Made by a program: the position numbers and the translations under genes
DNA from: Streptomyces canus 299MFChir4.1
Lineage (GTDB): Bacteria > Actinomycetota > Actinomycetes > Streptomycetales > Streptomycetaceae
Assembly (NCBI RefSeq): GCF_000383615.1
Contig: NZ_KB911584.1
Coordinates: 62,001-126,000 of the forward strand
Reading direction: 5' to 3'
DNA length: 64,000 nucleotides
The notes under the pieces: model-generated
Database searches by the model: none
What the model was told of the DNA's origin: nothing
Seen by the model: the letters and a program-made list of their open reading frames with translations, nothing else
In this document: positions 48,364 through 63,645 of the stretch, piece after piece
Position numbering within the stretch: the first letter of the stretch is position 1
How the letters are laid out: the number at the start of each line of letters is the position of its first letter

Positions 48364-48377
48364 GGTGTCCTCATGAA

Positions 48378-48407
48378 GAGGGGGACACCGTTTCCGGTGT
48401 CCCCCTC
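48378..48407 (-). terminator. hairpin between carB and pyrD, possible attenuator
   Basis: Perfect 13-bp inverted repeat GAGGGGGACACCG/CGGTGTCCCCCTC with loop TTTC fills the 51-base gap after the carB stop (48415) and ends 15 bases before the pyrD start. No T-run follows. It may stabilise the upstream mRNA 3' end or reduce pyrD-pyrF expression. Confidence 0.7.
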
Positions 48408-48414
48408 AGGGCTG

Positions 48415-51715
<3,301 letters not shown>

Positions 51716-51723
<8 letters not shown>

Positions 51724-52858
51724 GCTGGCCCTCCATCAGAGATACGAAGCGGTCGAACAGGTAGGCGGCGTCGTGCGGGCCGGCTGCCGCTTCGGGGTGG
51801 TACTGGACGGAGAACGCCGGCTGGTCGAGCAGCTGGAGCCCTTCCACGACGTCGTCGTTCAGGCACACGTGGGAGACCTCGGCGCGGCCGAACTTCGTGT
51901 CGCTGACCTTGTCGAGCGGCGCGTCCACGGCGAATCCGTGGTTGTGCGCGGTGACCTCGACCTTGCCGGTGGTCCGGTCCTGCACGGGCTGGTTGATGCC
52001 CCGGTGCCCGTACTTCAGCTTGTAGGTGCCGAAGCCGAGGGCCCGCCCCAGGATCTGGTTGCCGAAGCAGATGCCGAACAGCGGCGTCCTCCGCTCCAGC
52101 ACGGCGGTCATGAGCGCGACCGGGCCGTCGGCGGTCGCCGGGTCGCCGGGTCCGTTGGAGAAGAACACCCCGTCCGGCTCGACGGCGTAGACCTCGTCGA
52201 CGCTCGCCGTGGCCGGCAGCACGTGCACCTCGATGCCCCGCTGGGCCATGCGGTGCGGGGTCATGCCCTTGATGCCGAGGTCGATGGCGGCGACGGTGAA
52301 CTTCTTCTCGCCGACCGCGGGGACGACGTACGTCTCCTTGGTGGCGACCTCCTCGTACAGCGAGGCGCCCTTCATGTGGGGCTGGGCCTGCACGCGCGCG
52401 ACGAGCTCGGGCTCGCCGGCGATCGCCTCGCCGGAGAAGATCCCGGCGCGCATGGAGCCGCGCTCGCGCAGGTGGCGGGTGAGCGCGCGGGTGTCGATGC
52501 CGGAGATCCCGACGATGTCCTGCGCGACCAGTTCGTCGTCCAGGGAGCGCTTGGCCCGCCAGTTGGACGGCACGCGCGCGGGGTCGCGCACGACGTAGCC
52601 GGAGACCCAGATGCGCCGGGACTCGTCGTCCTCGTCGTTCCAGCCGGTGTTGCCGATCTGCGGGGCGGTCGCGACGACGATCTGGCGGTCGTACGAGGGG
52701 TCGGTCAGGGTCTCCTGGTAGCCGGTCATGCCGGTGGAGAACACGGCCTCGCCGAAGGTCTCCCCCACGGCCCCGTAGGCACGGCCGCGGAAGATCCGGC
52801 CGTCCTCCAGGACGAGTACCGCGGGGGCCTTGGTGGCCCCCCTTGTGGAGGTCGTCAT
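51716..52858 (-). CDS. carA: carbamoyl-phosphate synthase small chain (glutaminase)
   Basis: 380 residues from ATG 52858, overlapping the stop of the upstream membrane-protein gene (ATGA). N-terminal CarA domain and C-terminal class I glutamine amidotransferase with nucleophile Cys in '[17 protein letters not shown]' and the His/Glu pair in '[11 protein letters not shown]'. Releases ammonia from glutamine and passes it to CarB. Confidence 0.98.
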
Positions 52859-53433
52859 CGTGCGCCTTCCGTTTCCGTCTTGTTGATCATGGAGTTAATG
52901 GCGTCGACCCAGTCGGTGTGCTCGGCCGCGTGGTCCGAGCGGAACCCCGAGTCGATCAGTCGCTCGCCGTGCGCCCAGGTCACGACGAGGAGCCCGCCCT
53001 CGGTCAGGACCTTGCCCGCGATGCCCTTGCCGAGCACGGCTTCCCGCAGGGCTTCGCGCGGGACGAAGAAGTCGGTCGCGCCGGGGCGTACGACGTCCAG
53101 TCCCGCGTCCGTCAGGGTGAGCTCGACCCGGCTGCGGGTGCCCAGGCCGTGCGCCACGATCCGGTCGAGCCACTGGCCCGCGGTGGTGGAGCCGTGGTAG
53201 CGACCGCACATGCTCAGTCTCGCCGGGCCGGGGTCGTCGGGCACGGTGGGGAGCTCGGGCAGGTCGCCCTGGAGCGTGCCGCGCCACTTCCAGCCCTCGC
53301 GCATCAGCCAGTAGACGAGCGCGACGAAGAGGGCGAGGCCGACGAGCCAGCCGACACGGGCGGCCCAGTCGGTGACCTCGGCCGACTTCTTCTCGGCGGC
53401 GAGTCCGGCGGCGATCAGGGTTACTGGTGTCAC
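52855..53433 (-). CDS. PH-like single-pass membrane protein embedded in the pyr operon
   Basis: 192 residues from GTG 53433, which overlaps the pyrC stop (GTGA); its own stop overlaps the carA start (ATGA). One membrane segment (about 24-44, '[18 protein letters not shown]') and a cytoplasmic bacterial PH-like domain (about 75-190) with '[17 protein letters not shown]' at its start. The same kind of protein sits between pyrC and carA in mycobacteria (Rv1382 position). No enzyme signature. The tight coupling suggests a role tied to the pathway, such as membrane placement or regulation, but none is shown. Confidence 0.8.
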   Translation of the reverse strand: MTPVTLIAAGLAAEKKSAEVTDWAARVGWLVGLALFVALVYWLMREGWKWRGTLQGDLPELPTVPDDPGPARLSMCGRYHGSTTAGQWLDRIVAHGLGTRSRVELTLTDAGLDVVRPGATDFFVPREALREAVLGKGIAGKVLTEGGLLVVTWAHGERLIDSGFRSDHAAEHTDWVDAINSMINKTETEGAR

Positions 53434-54716
53434 GTGAGCTTCCCGTCGACGAGCGTGGCCTTGCCCCGGAGCCACGTGTGCGTGACACGGCCCGGCAGCT
53501 CACGCCCCTCGTACGGAGTGTTGCGGCTGCGCGAGGCGAAGCCCGCGGGGTCCACGGAGCCACGGTATTCCGTGTCGACCAGCGTGAGGTTGGCGGGCTC
53601 ACCAGCCGAGACGGGACGCCCGTGTCCGGTGGCCTGCCCGATGCGGGCGGGCGTGGCGGACATGCGCTCGGCGACCCCGGCCCAGTCGAGGAGCCCGGTG
53701 TCCACCATGGTCTCCTGCACCACTGACAACGCGGTCTCCAGGCCGACCATCCCCATGGCGGCCGCGGCCCACTCGCAGTCCTTGTCCTCGTGCGGGTGCG
53801 GGGCGTGGTCGGTGGCGACGATGTCGATGGTGCCGTCGGCCAGGGCCTCGCGCAGGGAGAGCACGTCCCGCTCGGTGCGCAGCGGCGGGTTCACCTTGTA
53901 GACCGGGTTGTAGGTGCGCACCAGCTCGTCGGTGAGGAGCAGGTGGTGCGGGGTGACCTCGGCGGTGACGTCGATGCCGCGGGACTTGGCCCAGCGCACG
54001 ATCTCGACGGACCCGGCGGTCGACAGATGGCAGATGTGGACGCGGGAGCCGACGTGCTCGGCGAGCAGGACGTCCCGGGCGATGATCGATTCCTCGGCGA
54101 CCGCGGGCCAGCCGCCCAGTCCCAGCTCGGCGGAGACGATGCCCTCGTTCATCTGGGCGCCCTCGGTCAGCCGCGGCTCCTGCGCGTGCTGGGCGACGAC
54201 CCCGCCGAAGGCCTTCACGTACTCCAGCGCGCGGCGCATGATCACGGCGTCGTCGACGCACTTGCCGTCGTCGGAGAAGACGGTCACGCCGGCGGCCGAC
54301 TCGTGCATGGCGCCCAGTTCGGCGAGCTTCTTGCCCTCCAGGCCGACGGTGACGGCGCCGATGGGCTGGACGTCGCAGTAGCCGTGCTCCTTGCCCAGCC
54401 GCCAGACCTGCTCGACGACACCGGCGGTGTCCGCGACCGGGAAGGTGTTGGCCATGGCGAACACGGCGGTGTAGCCGCCGGAGGCGGCCGCGCGCGTACC
54501 GGTGAGGACGGTCTCGGAGTCCTCGCGGCCGGGCTCGCGCAGGTGGGTGTGCAGGTCGACGAGTCCCGGCAGCAGCACCTTGCCGCCGGCCTCGACGACC
54601 TCGGCGCCCTCGGCCGGCAGACCGGCGCCCACCTGGGCGATGGTCGCGCCGTCGATCAGCACGTCCTGCGGCTCGCCGCCGAGCACCTTCGCACCACGGA
54701 TCAGGATCTTGCTCAT
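53430..54716 (-). CDS. pyrC: dihydroorotase
   Basis: 428 residues from ATG 54716. An amidohydrolase barrel with the His-x-His pair in 'GLVDLHTHLREPGRED', a metal-ligand His in 'HVGSRVHICHLSTAGSVE', and catalytic Asp in 'DIVATDHAPHPHEDK'. Cyclises carbamoyl aspartate to dihydroorotate. Class I length. 5 bases after pyrB. Confidence 0.97.
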   Translation of the reverse strand: MSKILIRGAKVLGGEPQDVLIDGATIAQVGAGLPAEGAEVVEAGGKVLLPGLVDLHTHLREPGREDSETVLTGTRAAASGGYTAVFAMANTFPVADTAGVVEQVWRLGKEHGYCDVQPIGAVTVGLEGKKLAELGAMHESAAGVTVFSDDGKCVDDAVIMRRALEYVKAFGGVVAQHAQEPRLTEGAQMNEGIVSAELGLGGWPAVAEESIIARDVLLAEHVGSRVHICHLSTAGSVEIVRWAKSRGIDVTAEVTPHHLLLTDELVRTYNPVYKVNPPLRTERDVLSLREALADGTIDIVATDHAPHPHEDKDCEWAAAAMGMVGLETALSVVQETMVDTGLLDWAGVAERMSATPARIGQATGHGRPVSAGEPANLTLVDTEYRGSVDPAGFASRSRNTPYEGRELPGRVTHTWLRGKATLVDGKLT

Positions 54717-54721
54717 GTGAC

Positions 54722-55699
54722 TTACTTCTCCTCGGTACGGGTGTGGCTGACGGCGGGCTCGTTGCCGCCCAGAAGCAGGTAGAGAACGGCCATCCGGATG
54801 GAGACTCCGTTTGCGACCTGCTCCACCACGGTGCAGCGGTCGGAGTCGGCGACCTCGGCGGTGATCTCCATACCGCGGACCATCGGGCCGGGGTGCATCA
54901 CGATGGCGTGCTCCGGCATCCGCGCCATGCGGTCGCCGTCCAGGCCGTAGCGCCGCGAGTACTCGCGCTCGGTCGGGAAGAACGCGGCGTTCATGCGCTC
55001 GCGCTGCACGCGCAGCATCATCACCGCGTCGGACTTGGCGAGCGTGCTGTCGAGGTCGTACGCCACCTCGCAGGGCCAGGTCTCGACGCCGACCGGCACC
55101 AGGGTGGGCGGGGCGACGAGGGTGACCTGGGCGCCGAGGGTGTGCAGCAGGTCGACGTTGGAGCGGGCGACGCGGCTGTGCAGGATGTCGCCGACGACCG
55201 TGATGCGCTTGCCGGAGAGGTCCTGGCCGATGCCCGCGTCCCGCCCGACGAGCCGGCGGCGCATGGTGAACGCGTCCAGCAGGGCCTGGGTCGGGTGCTG
55301 GTGGGTGCCGTCACCGGCGTTGATGACGGCCGCGTCGATCCAGCCGGAGTTGGCGAGGCGGTACGGCGCTCCGGAGGCGCCGTGGCGGATGACGACGGCG
55401 TCGACGCCCATGGCCTCCAGGGTCTGGGCGGTGTCCTTGAGGGACTCGCCCTTGGACACGCTGGAGCCCTTGGCGGTGAAGTTGATGACGTCCGCCGAGA
55501 GCCGCTTCTCGGCGGCCTCGAAGGAGATACGCGTACGCGTGGAGTCCTCGAAGAAGAGGTTGACGATCGTGCGGCCGCGCAGGGTCGGCAGTTTCTTGAT
55601 CGGCCGGTCGGCGACCCGGGCCATCTCCTCGGCGGTGTCGAGGATCAGGACGGCGTCGTCGCGGGTGAGGTCGGCGGCCGAGATGAGATGACGCTGCAT
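54722..55699 (-). CDS. pyrB: aspartate carbamoyltransferase catalytic chain
   Basis: 325 residues from ATG 55699. Carbamoyl-phosphate loop '[19 protein letters not shown]', '[19 protein letters not shown]' and aspartate-binding '[16 protein letters not shown]'. No pyrI regulatory subunit in the operon, as usual in actinobacteria. 85 bases after pyrR. Confidence 0.97.
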   Translation of the reverse strand: MQRHLISAADLTRDDAVLILDTAEEMARVADRPIKKLPTLRGRTIVNLFFEDSTRTRISFEAAEKRLSADVINFTAKGSSVSKGESLKDTAQTLEAMGVDAVVIRHGASGAPYRLANSGWIDAAVINAGDGTHQHPTQALLDAFTMRRRLVGRDAGIGQDLSGKRITVVGDILHSRVARSNVDLLHTLGAQVTLVAPPTLVPVGVETWPCEVAYDLDSTLAKSDAVMMLRVQRERMNAAFFPTEREYSRRYGLDGDRMARMPEHAIVMHPGPMVRGMEITAEVADSDRCTVVEQVANGVSIRMAVLYLLLGGNEPAVSHTRTEEK

Positions 55700-55784
55700 C
55701 TGTCAGGCTCCGTAAGGCAGTTCAGGTATCGGGAGGATCCGGGCAGGCGAGGGCGCACCGAGAAGTGCCCCCGTGTGCCTGCTG

Positions 55785-56391
<607 letters not shown>

Positions 56392-56510
56392 GACCTTAAA
56401 GGACGTCGGATTTGCGCCATCCACGGTAGCAGGCCGGACCGGGGCCCTGATCACCCCCTTGGCCCAATCGGCCACCACTCTCACGGAAGCGTCGGTGTGG
56501 ACCATTCGGC

Positions 56511-56552
56511 TTGACGCAGAAGAGTCACGCTGCGTAACCTCACAGTGAGTTA
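56511..56552 (+). promoter_or_regulatory. bldD promoter with two BldD boxes
   Basis: -35 TTGACG (56511-56516) and -10 TAACCT (56535-56540), 18 bases apart. TCACGCTGCGTAA (56525-56537) matches the BldD consensus TnACnC(A/T)GnGTnA perfectly and covers the spacer into the -10. TCACAGTGAGTTA (56540-56552) matches with one mismatch. Binding of BldD with c-di-GMP would repress its own gene, which is known for S. coelicolor. Confidence 0.88.
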
Positions 56553-56609
56553 CCAGACGCGCGGCTCGAAACCACTGCGGCCGCGTCGATCCAGTGTCCG
56601 GGGAGCTAT

Positions 56610-57110
56610 ATGTCCAGCGAATACGCCAAACAGCTCGGGGCCAAGCTCCGGGCCATCCGCACCCAGCAGGGCCTTTCCCTCCACGGTGTCGAGGAGAAGT
56701 CCCAGGGACGCTGGAAGGCGGTCGTGGTCGGTTCGTACGAGCGTGGCGACCGCGCGGTGACCGTGCAGCGTCTTGCCGAGTTGGCGGATTTCTACGGCGT
56801 TCCGGTGCAGGAGCTGCTGCCCGGCACCACTCCGGGCGGGGCCGCCGAGCCCCCGCCGAAGCTGGTCCTGGACCTGGAGCGGCTGGCCCACGTCCCGGCC
56901 GAGAAGGCGGGCCCGCTCCAGCGTTACGCCGCGACGATCCAGTCCCAGCGCGGTGACTACAACGGCAAGGTGCTCTCGATCCGCCAGGACGACCTGCGCA
57001 CACTCGCCGTCATCTACGACCAGTCGCCCTCGGTCCTCACCGAGCAGCTGATCAGCTGGGGCGTGCTGGACGCGGACGCGCGTCGCGCGGTGTCCCACGA
57101 GGACAGCTGA
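56610..57110 (+). CDS. bldD: developmental master repressor BldD
   Basis: 166 residues from ATG 56610. N-terminal HTH-XRE domain (about 1-78; 'LRAIRTQQGLSLHGVEEKS') and C-terminal domain that binds a c-di-GMP tetramer through Arg114-Gly115-Asp116 and Arg125-Gln126-Asp127-Asp128; the 8-residue spacing RGD-x8-RQDD is exact. With c-di-GMP it dimerises and represses ~170 sporulation genes during vegetative growth. Divergent from pyrR, convergent with nusB. The C-terminal few residues are variable. Confidence 0.98.
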   Translation: MSSEYAKQLGAKLRAIRTQQGLSLHGVEEKSQGRWKAVVVGSYERGDRAVTVQRLAELADFYGVPVQELLPGTTPGGAAEPPPKLVLDLERLAHVPAEKAGPLQRYAATIQSQRGDYNGKVLSIRQDDLRTLAVIYDQSPSVLTEQLISWGVLDADARRAVSHEDS

Positions 57111-57136
57111 GCCGCTCCCAGCCTCAGCAGAAACGT

Positions 57137-57182
57137 GCCGCCGGGGTGGCCGGAACTTCACGGTTCCGGCCACCCCGGCGGC
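57137..57182 (+). terminator. strong intrinsic terminator after bldD
   Basis: Perfect 20-bp inverted repeat GCCGCCGGGGTGGCCGGAAC/GTTCCGGCCACCCCGGCGGC with loop TTCACG, then TTTCTG. 26 bases past the bldD stop. One of the longest perfect hairpins in the window. Confidence 0.9.
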
Positions 57183-57219
57183 TTTCTGCGGGCCTCGGGG
57201 GGCGCTCACGTACGCACAC

Positions 57220-57259
57220 GCCTGAGGGCCCGCAACGCTCACGCTGCGGGCCCTCAGGC
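57220..57259 (-). terminator. intrinsic terminator after nusB
   Basis: Perfect 15-bp inverted repeat GCCTGAGGGCCCGCA/TGCGGGCCCTCAGGC with a 10-base loop, 34 bases past the nusB stop. Together with the bldD hairpin it insulates the two convergent units. Confidence 0.82.
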
Positions 57260-57293
57260 AATTTCGCGTCTCGAGCCGCCTCGGCGTCCCGGT

Positions 57294-57728
57294 TTACGCC
57301 TCGTCCCGGCGCAGCGACGGCTTCAGGTCCTTGAGCCGGCCCAGCAGGCCGTTCACGAACGAGGGCGACTCGTCCGTGGAGAACTCCTTGGCCAGCTGCA
57401 CCATCTCGTCGAGCACCACGGCGTCCGGGGTCTCGTCGGCCCATATCAGCTCGAAGGCGCCCAGACGCAGAATGTTGCGGTCGACGACCGGCATCCGGTC
57501 CAGCGTCCAGCCGACCGAGTACTGCGCGATCAGCTCGTCGATGCGCGTCGCGTGCTCCGCGTAGCCCTCGACCAACTGCATCGTGTACTCGCTCACCGGC
57601 GGCTGCCGGGTGTCTTCCCGGGAGTGCCGGATCCAGTCCGCCAGGACCGTCAGGACGTCGGCGTCGCGCTGGTCGCCCTCGAAGAGGATCTGGAAGGCGC
57701 GCTTGCGGGCCGTGTTGCGGGCAGCCAC
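57294..57728 (-). CDS. nusB: transcription antitermination factor NusB
   Basis: 144 residues from GTG 57728, 2 bases after the efp stop. All-helical NusB with 'RKRAFQILFEGDQRDADVLTV' at the start, 'RNILRLGAFELIWADETP' and 'FVNGLLGRL' at the end. Partners NusE (S10) on boxA RNA during rRNA transcription. Confidence 0.96.
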   Translation of the reverse strand: MAARNTARKRAFQILFEGDQRDADVLTVLADWIRHSREDTRQPPVSEYTMQLVEGYAEHATRIDELIAQYSVGWTLDRMPVVDRNILRLGAFELIWADETPDAVVLDEMVQLAKEFSTDESPSFVNGLLGRLKDLKPSLRRDEA

Positions 57729-57730
57729 GG

Positions 57731-58297
57731 TTAGCTGTTCACCCGGCCGAGGTAGTCGCTCGTGCGCGTGTCGACCTTGATCTTCTCACCGGTGGTGATG
57801 AAGAGCGGGACCTGGATCTGGTGACCGGTCTCCAGGGTGGCGGGCTTGGTGCCGCCGGTGGAGCGGTCGCCCTGCAGGCCCGGCTCGGTCTCCTGGACGA
57901 CGAGCTCGACGGCGGCCGGCAGCTCGACGAAGAGGACCTCGCCCTCGTGCTGCGCGACGGTGGCCGTGAAGCCCTCGATCAGGAAGTTGGCGGCGTCGCC
58001 GACCGCCTTGCGGTCGACCATGAGCTGGTCGTAGGTCTCCATGTCCATGAAGACGAAGTACTCGCCGTCCATGTACGAGAACTGCATGTCGCGCTTGTCG
58101 ACAGTGGCCGTCTCGACCTTGACGCCGGCGTTGAACGTCTTGTCGACGACCTTGCCGGACAGCACGTTCTTGAGCTTGGTGCGCACGAATGCGGGGCCCT
58201 TGCCGGGCTTGACGTGCTGGAACTCGACGACGGACCAGAGCTGGCCGCCTTCGAGCTTGAGCACCAGGCCGTTCTTGAGGTCGTTCGTGGAAGCCAC
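57731..58297 (-). CDS. efp: elongation factor P
   Basis: 188 residues from GTG 58297 (AGGAG ~11 bases upstream; the much longer open frame is a shadow of the peptidase gene). Three beta-barrel domains; the loop at the tip of domain I is '[15 protein letters not shown]' with Lys33. The Pro on either side of Gly-Lys-Gly is the actinobacterial loop reported to work without lysylation, rhamnosylation or 5-aminopentanolylation. Rescues ribosomes at proline runs. C-terminal '[20 protein letters not shown]' is intact. Confidence 0.97.
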   Translation of the reverse strand: MASTNDLKNGLVLKLEGGQLWSVVEFQHVKPGKGPAFVRTKLKNVLSGKVVDKTFNAGVKVETATVDKRDMQFSYMDGEYFVFMDMETYDQLMVDRKAVGDAANFLIEGFTATVAQHEGEVLFVELPAAVELVVQETEPGLQGDRSTGGTKPATLETGHQIQVPLFITTGEKIKVDTRTSDYLGRVNS

Positions 58298-58349
58298 GGT
58301 TGCGGAATCTCCTGGACTGACGTGGACGACCCCGGCGCACGCACCTTGC

Positions 58350-59456
58350 CTATAGTGCGAGCAGCTCCTTGGTCGTGATGGTGAGTAGCTCGGGTCCGCC
58401 GTCCGCCTCGGGGCGTACGACGAGCGTGTCATCGATCCGGACGCCGCCCCGTCCCGGGAGGTGGACCCCCGGTTCGACGGTGACCGGCACGCAAGCGTCC
58501 AGTTTACCCATGGCCGCGGGGGCCAACTGCGGGTCCTCGTCGATTTCGAGTCCCACACCGTGTCCGGTGAGGGTCGGGAGCCCCTCGTGATGGCCCGCGG
58601 ACTCCAGCACCTGGCGTGCCGCCCGGTCCACGTCACGGTAGGCGGCGCCGGGTGCCAGCGACTCCCGTCCGGCCCGCTGAGCGGCGAAGACGAGGTCGTA
58701 GAGCTCGATCTGCCAGTCGGCGGGGGACGTACCGATGACGAAGGTACGGCCGATCTCGCAGCGGTAGCCGCGGTAGTTCGCGCCCAGGCAGACGGAGAGG
58801 AAGTCGCCCTCCTCGACGCGGCGGTCGGTGGGGCGGTGGCCGGGGCGGCCGGAGTTCGGGCCGGTGCCGACGGAGGTGGCGAAGGCCGGGCCGTCGGCGC
58901 CGTGGTCGACGAGGCGGCGCTCCAGTTCGAGGGCGAGGTGGCGCTCGGTGCGGCCGACGAGGATGGACTCCAGGAGCTCGCCCAGTGCCTGGTCGGCGAT
59001 CTCCGCGCCGATGCGCAGGCAGGAGATCTCCTCCTCGTCCTTGATGACGCGGAGCTGTTCGACCGCGCCGCCGAGGTCGGCGAGGCGCAGCCGCGGGACG
59101 ACCGAGCGGATCGCCCGGTGCCGGGCGACCGTGAGGTGCTGTTCCTCCACGGCGAGCGAGTCCGCGCCCTGAGCCGTGGCGAGGTCGGCGGCGGCGACAG
59201 CCGGGTCGCCGGCGGCACCGGAAAGGTGGTGCAGCCGCAGGTTCTCGTCGGGGCGGCCGGCGCCGGGACGGTCGTCCGGGGGCCCGGCGCACACCAGCAG
59301 GTCCTCGGTCATGCCGAGCAGCAGCACGCTGCCCCGCGGGGCGGCCCCGGCGAGGTAGCGGACATTGGCCGGGCGGGAGATCAGCGCGGACCGGCTGCCG
59401 CCGGCCTGGCAGCGGTCGCGGACACGGGTTCTGCGGGTGGCGTACACCTCTGACAT
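58350..59456 (-). CDS. M24-family (Xaa-Pro) peptidase homologue with altered metal ligands
   Basis: 368 residues from ATG 59456. N-terminal creatinase-like domain (about 1-135) and C-terminal pita-bread domain (about 140-360). The family's dimetal site is D-D-H-E-E. Here the first Asp ('VVDFG' in relatives) reads '[20 protein letters not shown]', so Asp is replaced by Cys and the second by Glu. His ('[14 protein letters not shown]') and the first Glu ('[12 protein letters not shown]') remain, and the last Glu is Asp ('[10 protein letters not shown]'). The position next to efp is that of pepQ, but activity is doubtful or unusual. Followed by efp and nusB. Confidence 0.85.
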   Translation of the reverse strand: MSEVYATRRTRVRDRCQAGGSRSALISRPANVRYLAGAAPRGSVLLLGMTEDLLVCAGPPDDRPGAGRPDENLRLHHLSGAAGDPAVAAADLATAQGADSLAVEEQHLTVARHRAIRSVVPRLRLADLGGAVEQLRVIKDEEEISCLRIGAEIADQALGELLESILVGRTERHLALELERRLVDHGADGPAFATSVGTGPNSGRPGHRPTDRRVEEGDFLSVCLGANYRGYRCEIGRTFVIGTSPADWQIELYDLVFAAQRAGRESLAPGAAYRDVDRAARQVLESAGHHEGLPTLTGHGVGLEIDEDPQLAPAAMGKLDACVPVTVEPGVHLPGRGGVRIDDTLVVRPEADGGPELLTITTKELLAL

Positions 59457-59535
59457 GACTTGAGCGTAGGAGTTCTACCGATATGCCGCTGTTTGAGAGA
59501 GTCCGAGTGGGGAGCGGCGCTGGTCGTTCGGGCCG

Positions 59536-60399
59536 CTACCAGGTCGGTGGGCTAGCGACGGAGCGCGCCAGGACGTCGTCCAGGACCCTCGCCGTCTGCG
59601 GTACGTCCATCTGGGAGTTGTCGATGATCGGCAGACCGGAGCCGTACCAGCCGGCCATCCGACCGTGGATCCGTGCCACCTCCTCGTCCGTCAGGCGGCG
59701 ATTGCCGGAGCGCTCCGCGTTGCGCTCCAGGACGATCTCCAGGCCGGGCAGCAGGACCACCGGCAGCAGTCCCGGGCCCACGTGCCGCTTCCAGCCGCCG
59801 AGGCCGACCACCGGCCGGTCCGGGAAGACCGCGTCGTCGAGGATGCAGGAGATGCCGTTGGCGAGGAAGTTGCGGGCGGCGAAGCCACAGGTGCGGCGGG
59901 CGAGGCGGTATTGGGCCTCGGAGTGGTCGTTCCAGCCGGACTGCGGGTCGGCGAAGCCCGAGCGGACCCACTCGCGTACGTCGTCGAGGCTGATGTGGGC
60001 GGTGGGGACCCGGCGATGGTCGGCCCAGTACTTGGCGACGCTGGTCTTTCCGGCGCCCGCAGGACCGATGAGCAGCACCGCGAGGGTGGTGCCCGCGGGA
60101 TCGGGCGCGGCGACGGGCGGGGTGCTGGGGGCACCCACGGGGGCGCCGGGCGGCAGCGGCACATGGCCGGTGGTGTCCGGTACCGGCCCCGGTGAGTGCT
60201 GCGGGGCGGGCGGGACCTGGGAGTGCGGTGGCGTCGGCGGTACCGGGGCCGGGGCGAAGCCCGGTGCCGACGGCGGTGGGGGCACCGGGGCGGAGCCCTG
60301 GTGCGCACCCGGGTGATGTGCGGCCGGCGACCAGCCGGCGGCCGGTCCGTGCCCCGGCTGATGGGGCGGCGGCAGCGGAGAACCCACTGCGTGCTGCAT
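59536..60399 (-). CDS. P-loop ATP-binding protein (nucleoside kinase-like) with Pro-rich N-terminus
   Basis: 287 residues from ATG 60399 with GAGTGG upstream; ATG 60576 is an alternative that adds 59 charged residues. Residues ~5-100 are Pro/Gly/His-rich and disordered; residues ~104-280 form a P-loop domain with Walker A 'LLIGPAGAGKTSVAKYWA' (112-119) and 'HISLDDVREWVRSGF', as in zeta-toxin or gluconate-kinase-like proteins. Located between aroB and the M24 homologue, as in other streptomycetes as far as I recall. Substrate unknown; the Pro-rich tail suggests a binding partner. Confidence 0.78.
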   Translation of the reverse strand: MQHAVGSPLPPPHQPGHGPAAGWSPAAHHPGAHQGSAPVPPPPSAPGFAPAPVPPTPPHSQVPPAPQHSPGPVPDTTGHVPLPPGAPVGAPSTPPVAAPDPAGTTLAVLLIGPAGAGKTSVAKYWADHRRVPTAHISLDDVREWVRSGFADPQSGWNDHSEAQYRLARRTCGFAARNFLANGISCILDDAVFPDRPVVGLGGWKRHVGPGLLPVVLLPGLEIVLERNAERSGNRRLTDEEVARIHGRMAGWYGSGLPIIDNSQMDVPQTARVLDDVLARSVASPPTW

Positions 60400-60690
60400 C
60401 CGGTGCCACTCCGTCTCGTCTTTTTCGGCTCGCTCGCCTCCGGGGCGCTCGCGTCGGTGCCGGGAGCCCGACCGGGCGCGGCCCGAAGGCCTCCGCTCGC
60501 TCGTCCTCTCGTCTCCGACGCGCCCCTCCGGCTCACTCGCGTCAGGCTGATCGGCGCTGGTTACGGGGTGGTGCATACCCCGCTCGCCATCGAACGGTAC
60601 CGCCCCCGGCCCACGTTTGGTGAAACGGCCGGGGGCGCCCCGAAGTGCCCCTGGTGCACGGCGAATCAGGCGGAACGCCCGTCGCGGGAC

Positions 60691-63472
<2,782 letters not shown>

Positions 63473-63510
63473 CGGTGCTCCTCAGTGCTCGCGCCCTGGT
63501 ACTGCCCTGC

Positions 63511-63530
63511 GTACGCGCGTCCTCGCGTAC
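63511..63530 (-). terminator. short hairpin between the (2Fe-2S) gene and aroC
   Basis: GTACGCG (63511-63517), six bases, CGCGTAC (63524-63530). It lies ~115 bases past the stop of the iron-sulphur gene and ~40 bases upstream of aroC. Weak evidence for a terminator; it could equally be an operator in the aroC promoter region. Confidence 0.3.
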
Positions 63531-63645
63531 GGCAACGGCGCGACCAGGTGCGCGGCCCCGGCCGGCCACCTCCGATCCTCCCACGTCCGGCCGCGACCAC
63601 CGGTCACAGGTCCAGCAGACGGACGTGGGGCCGCGCACCGGCCCC

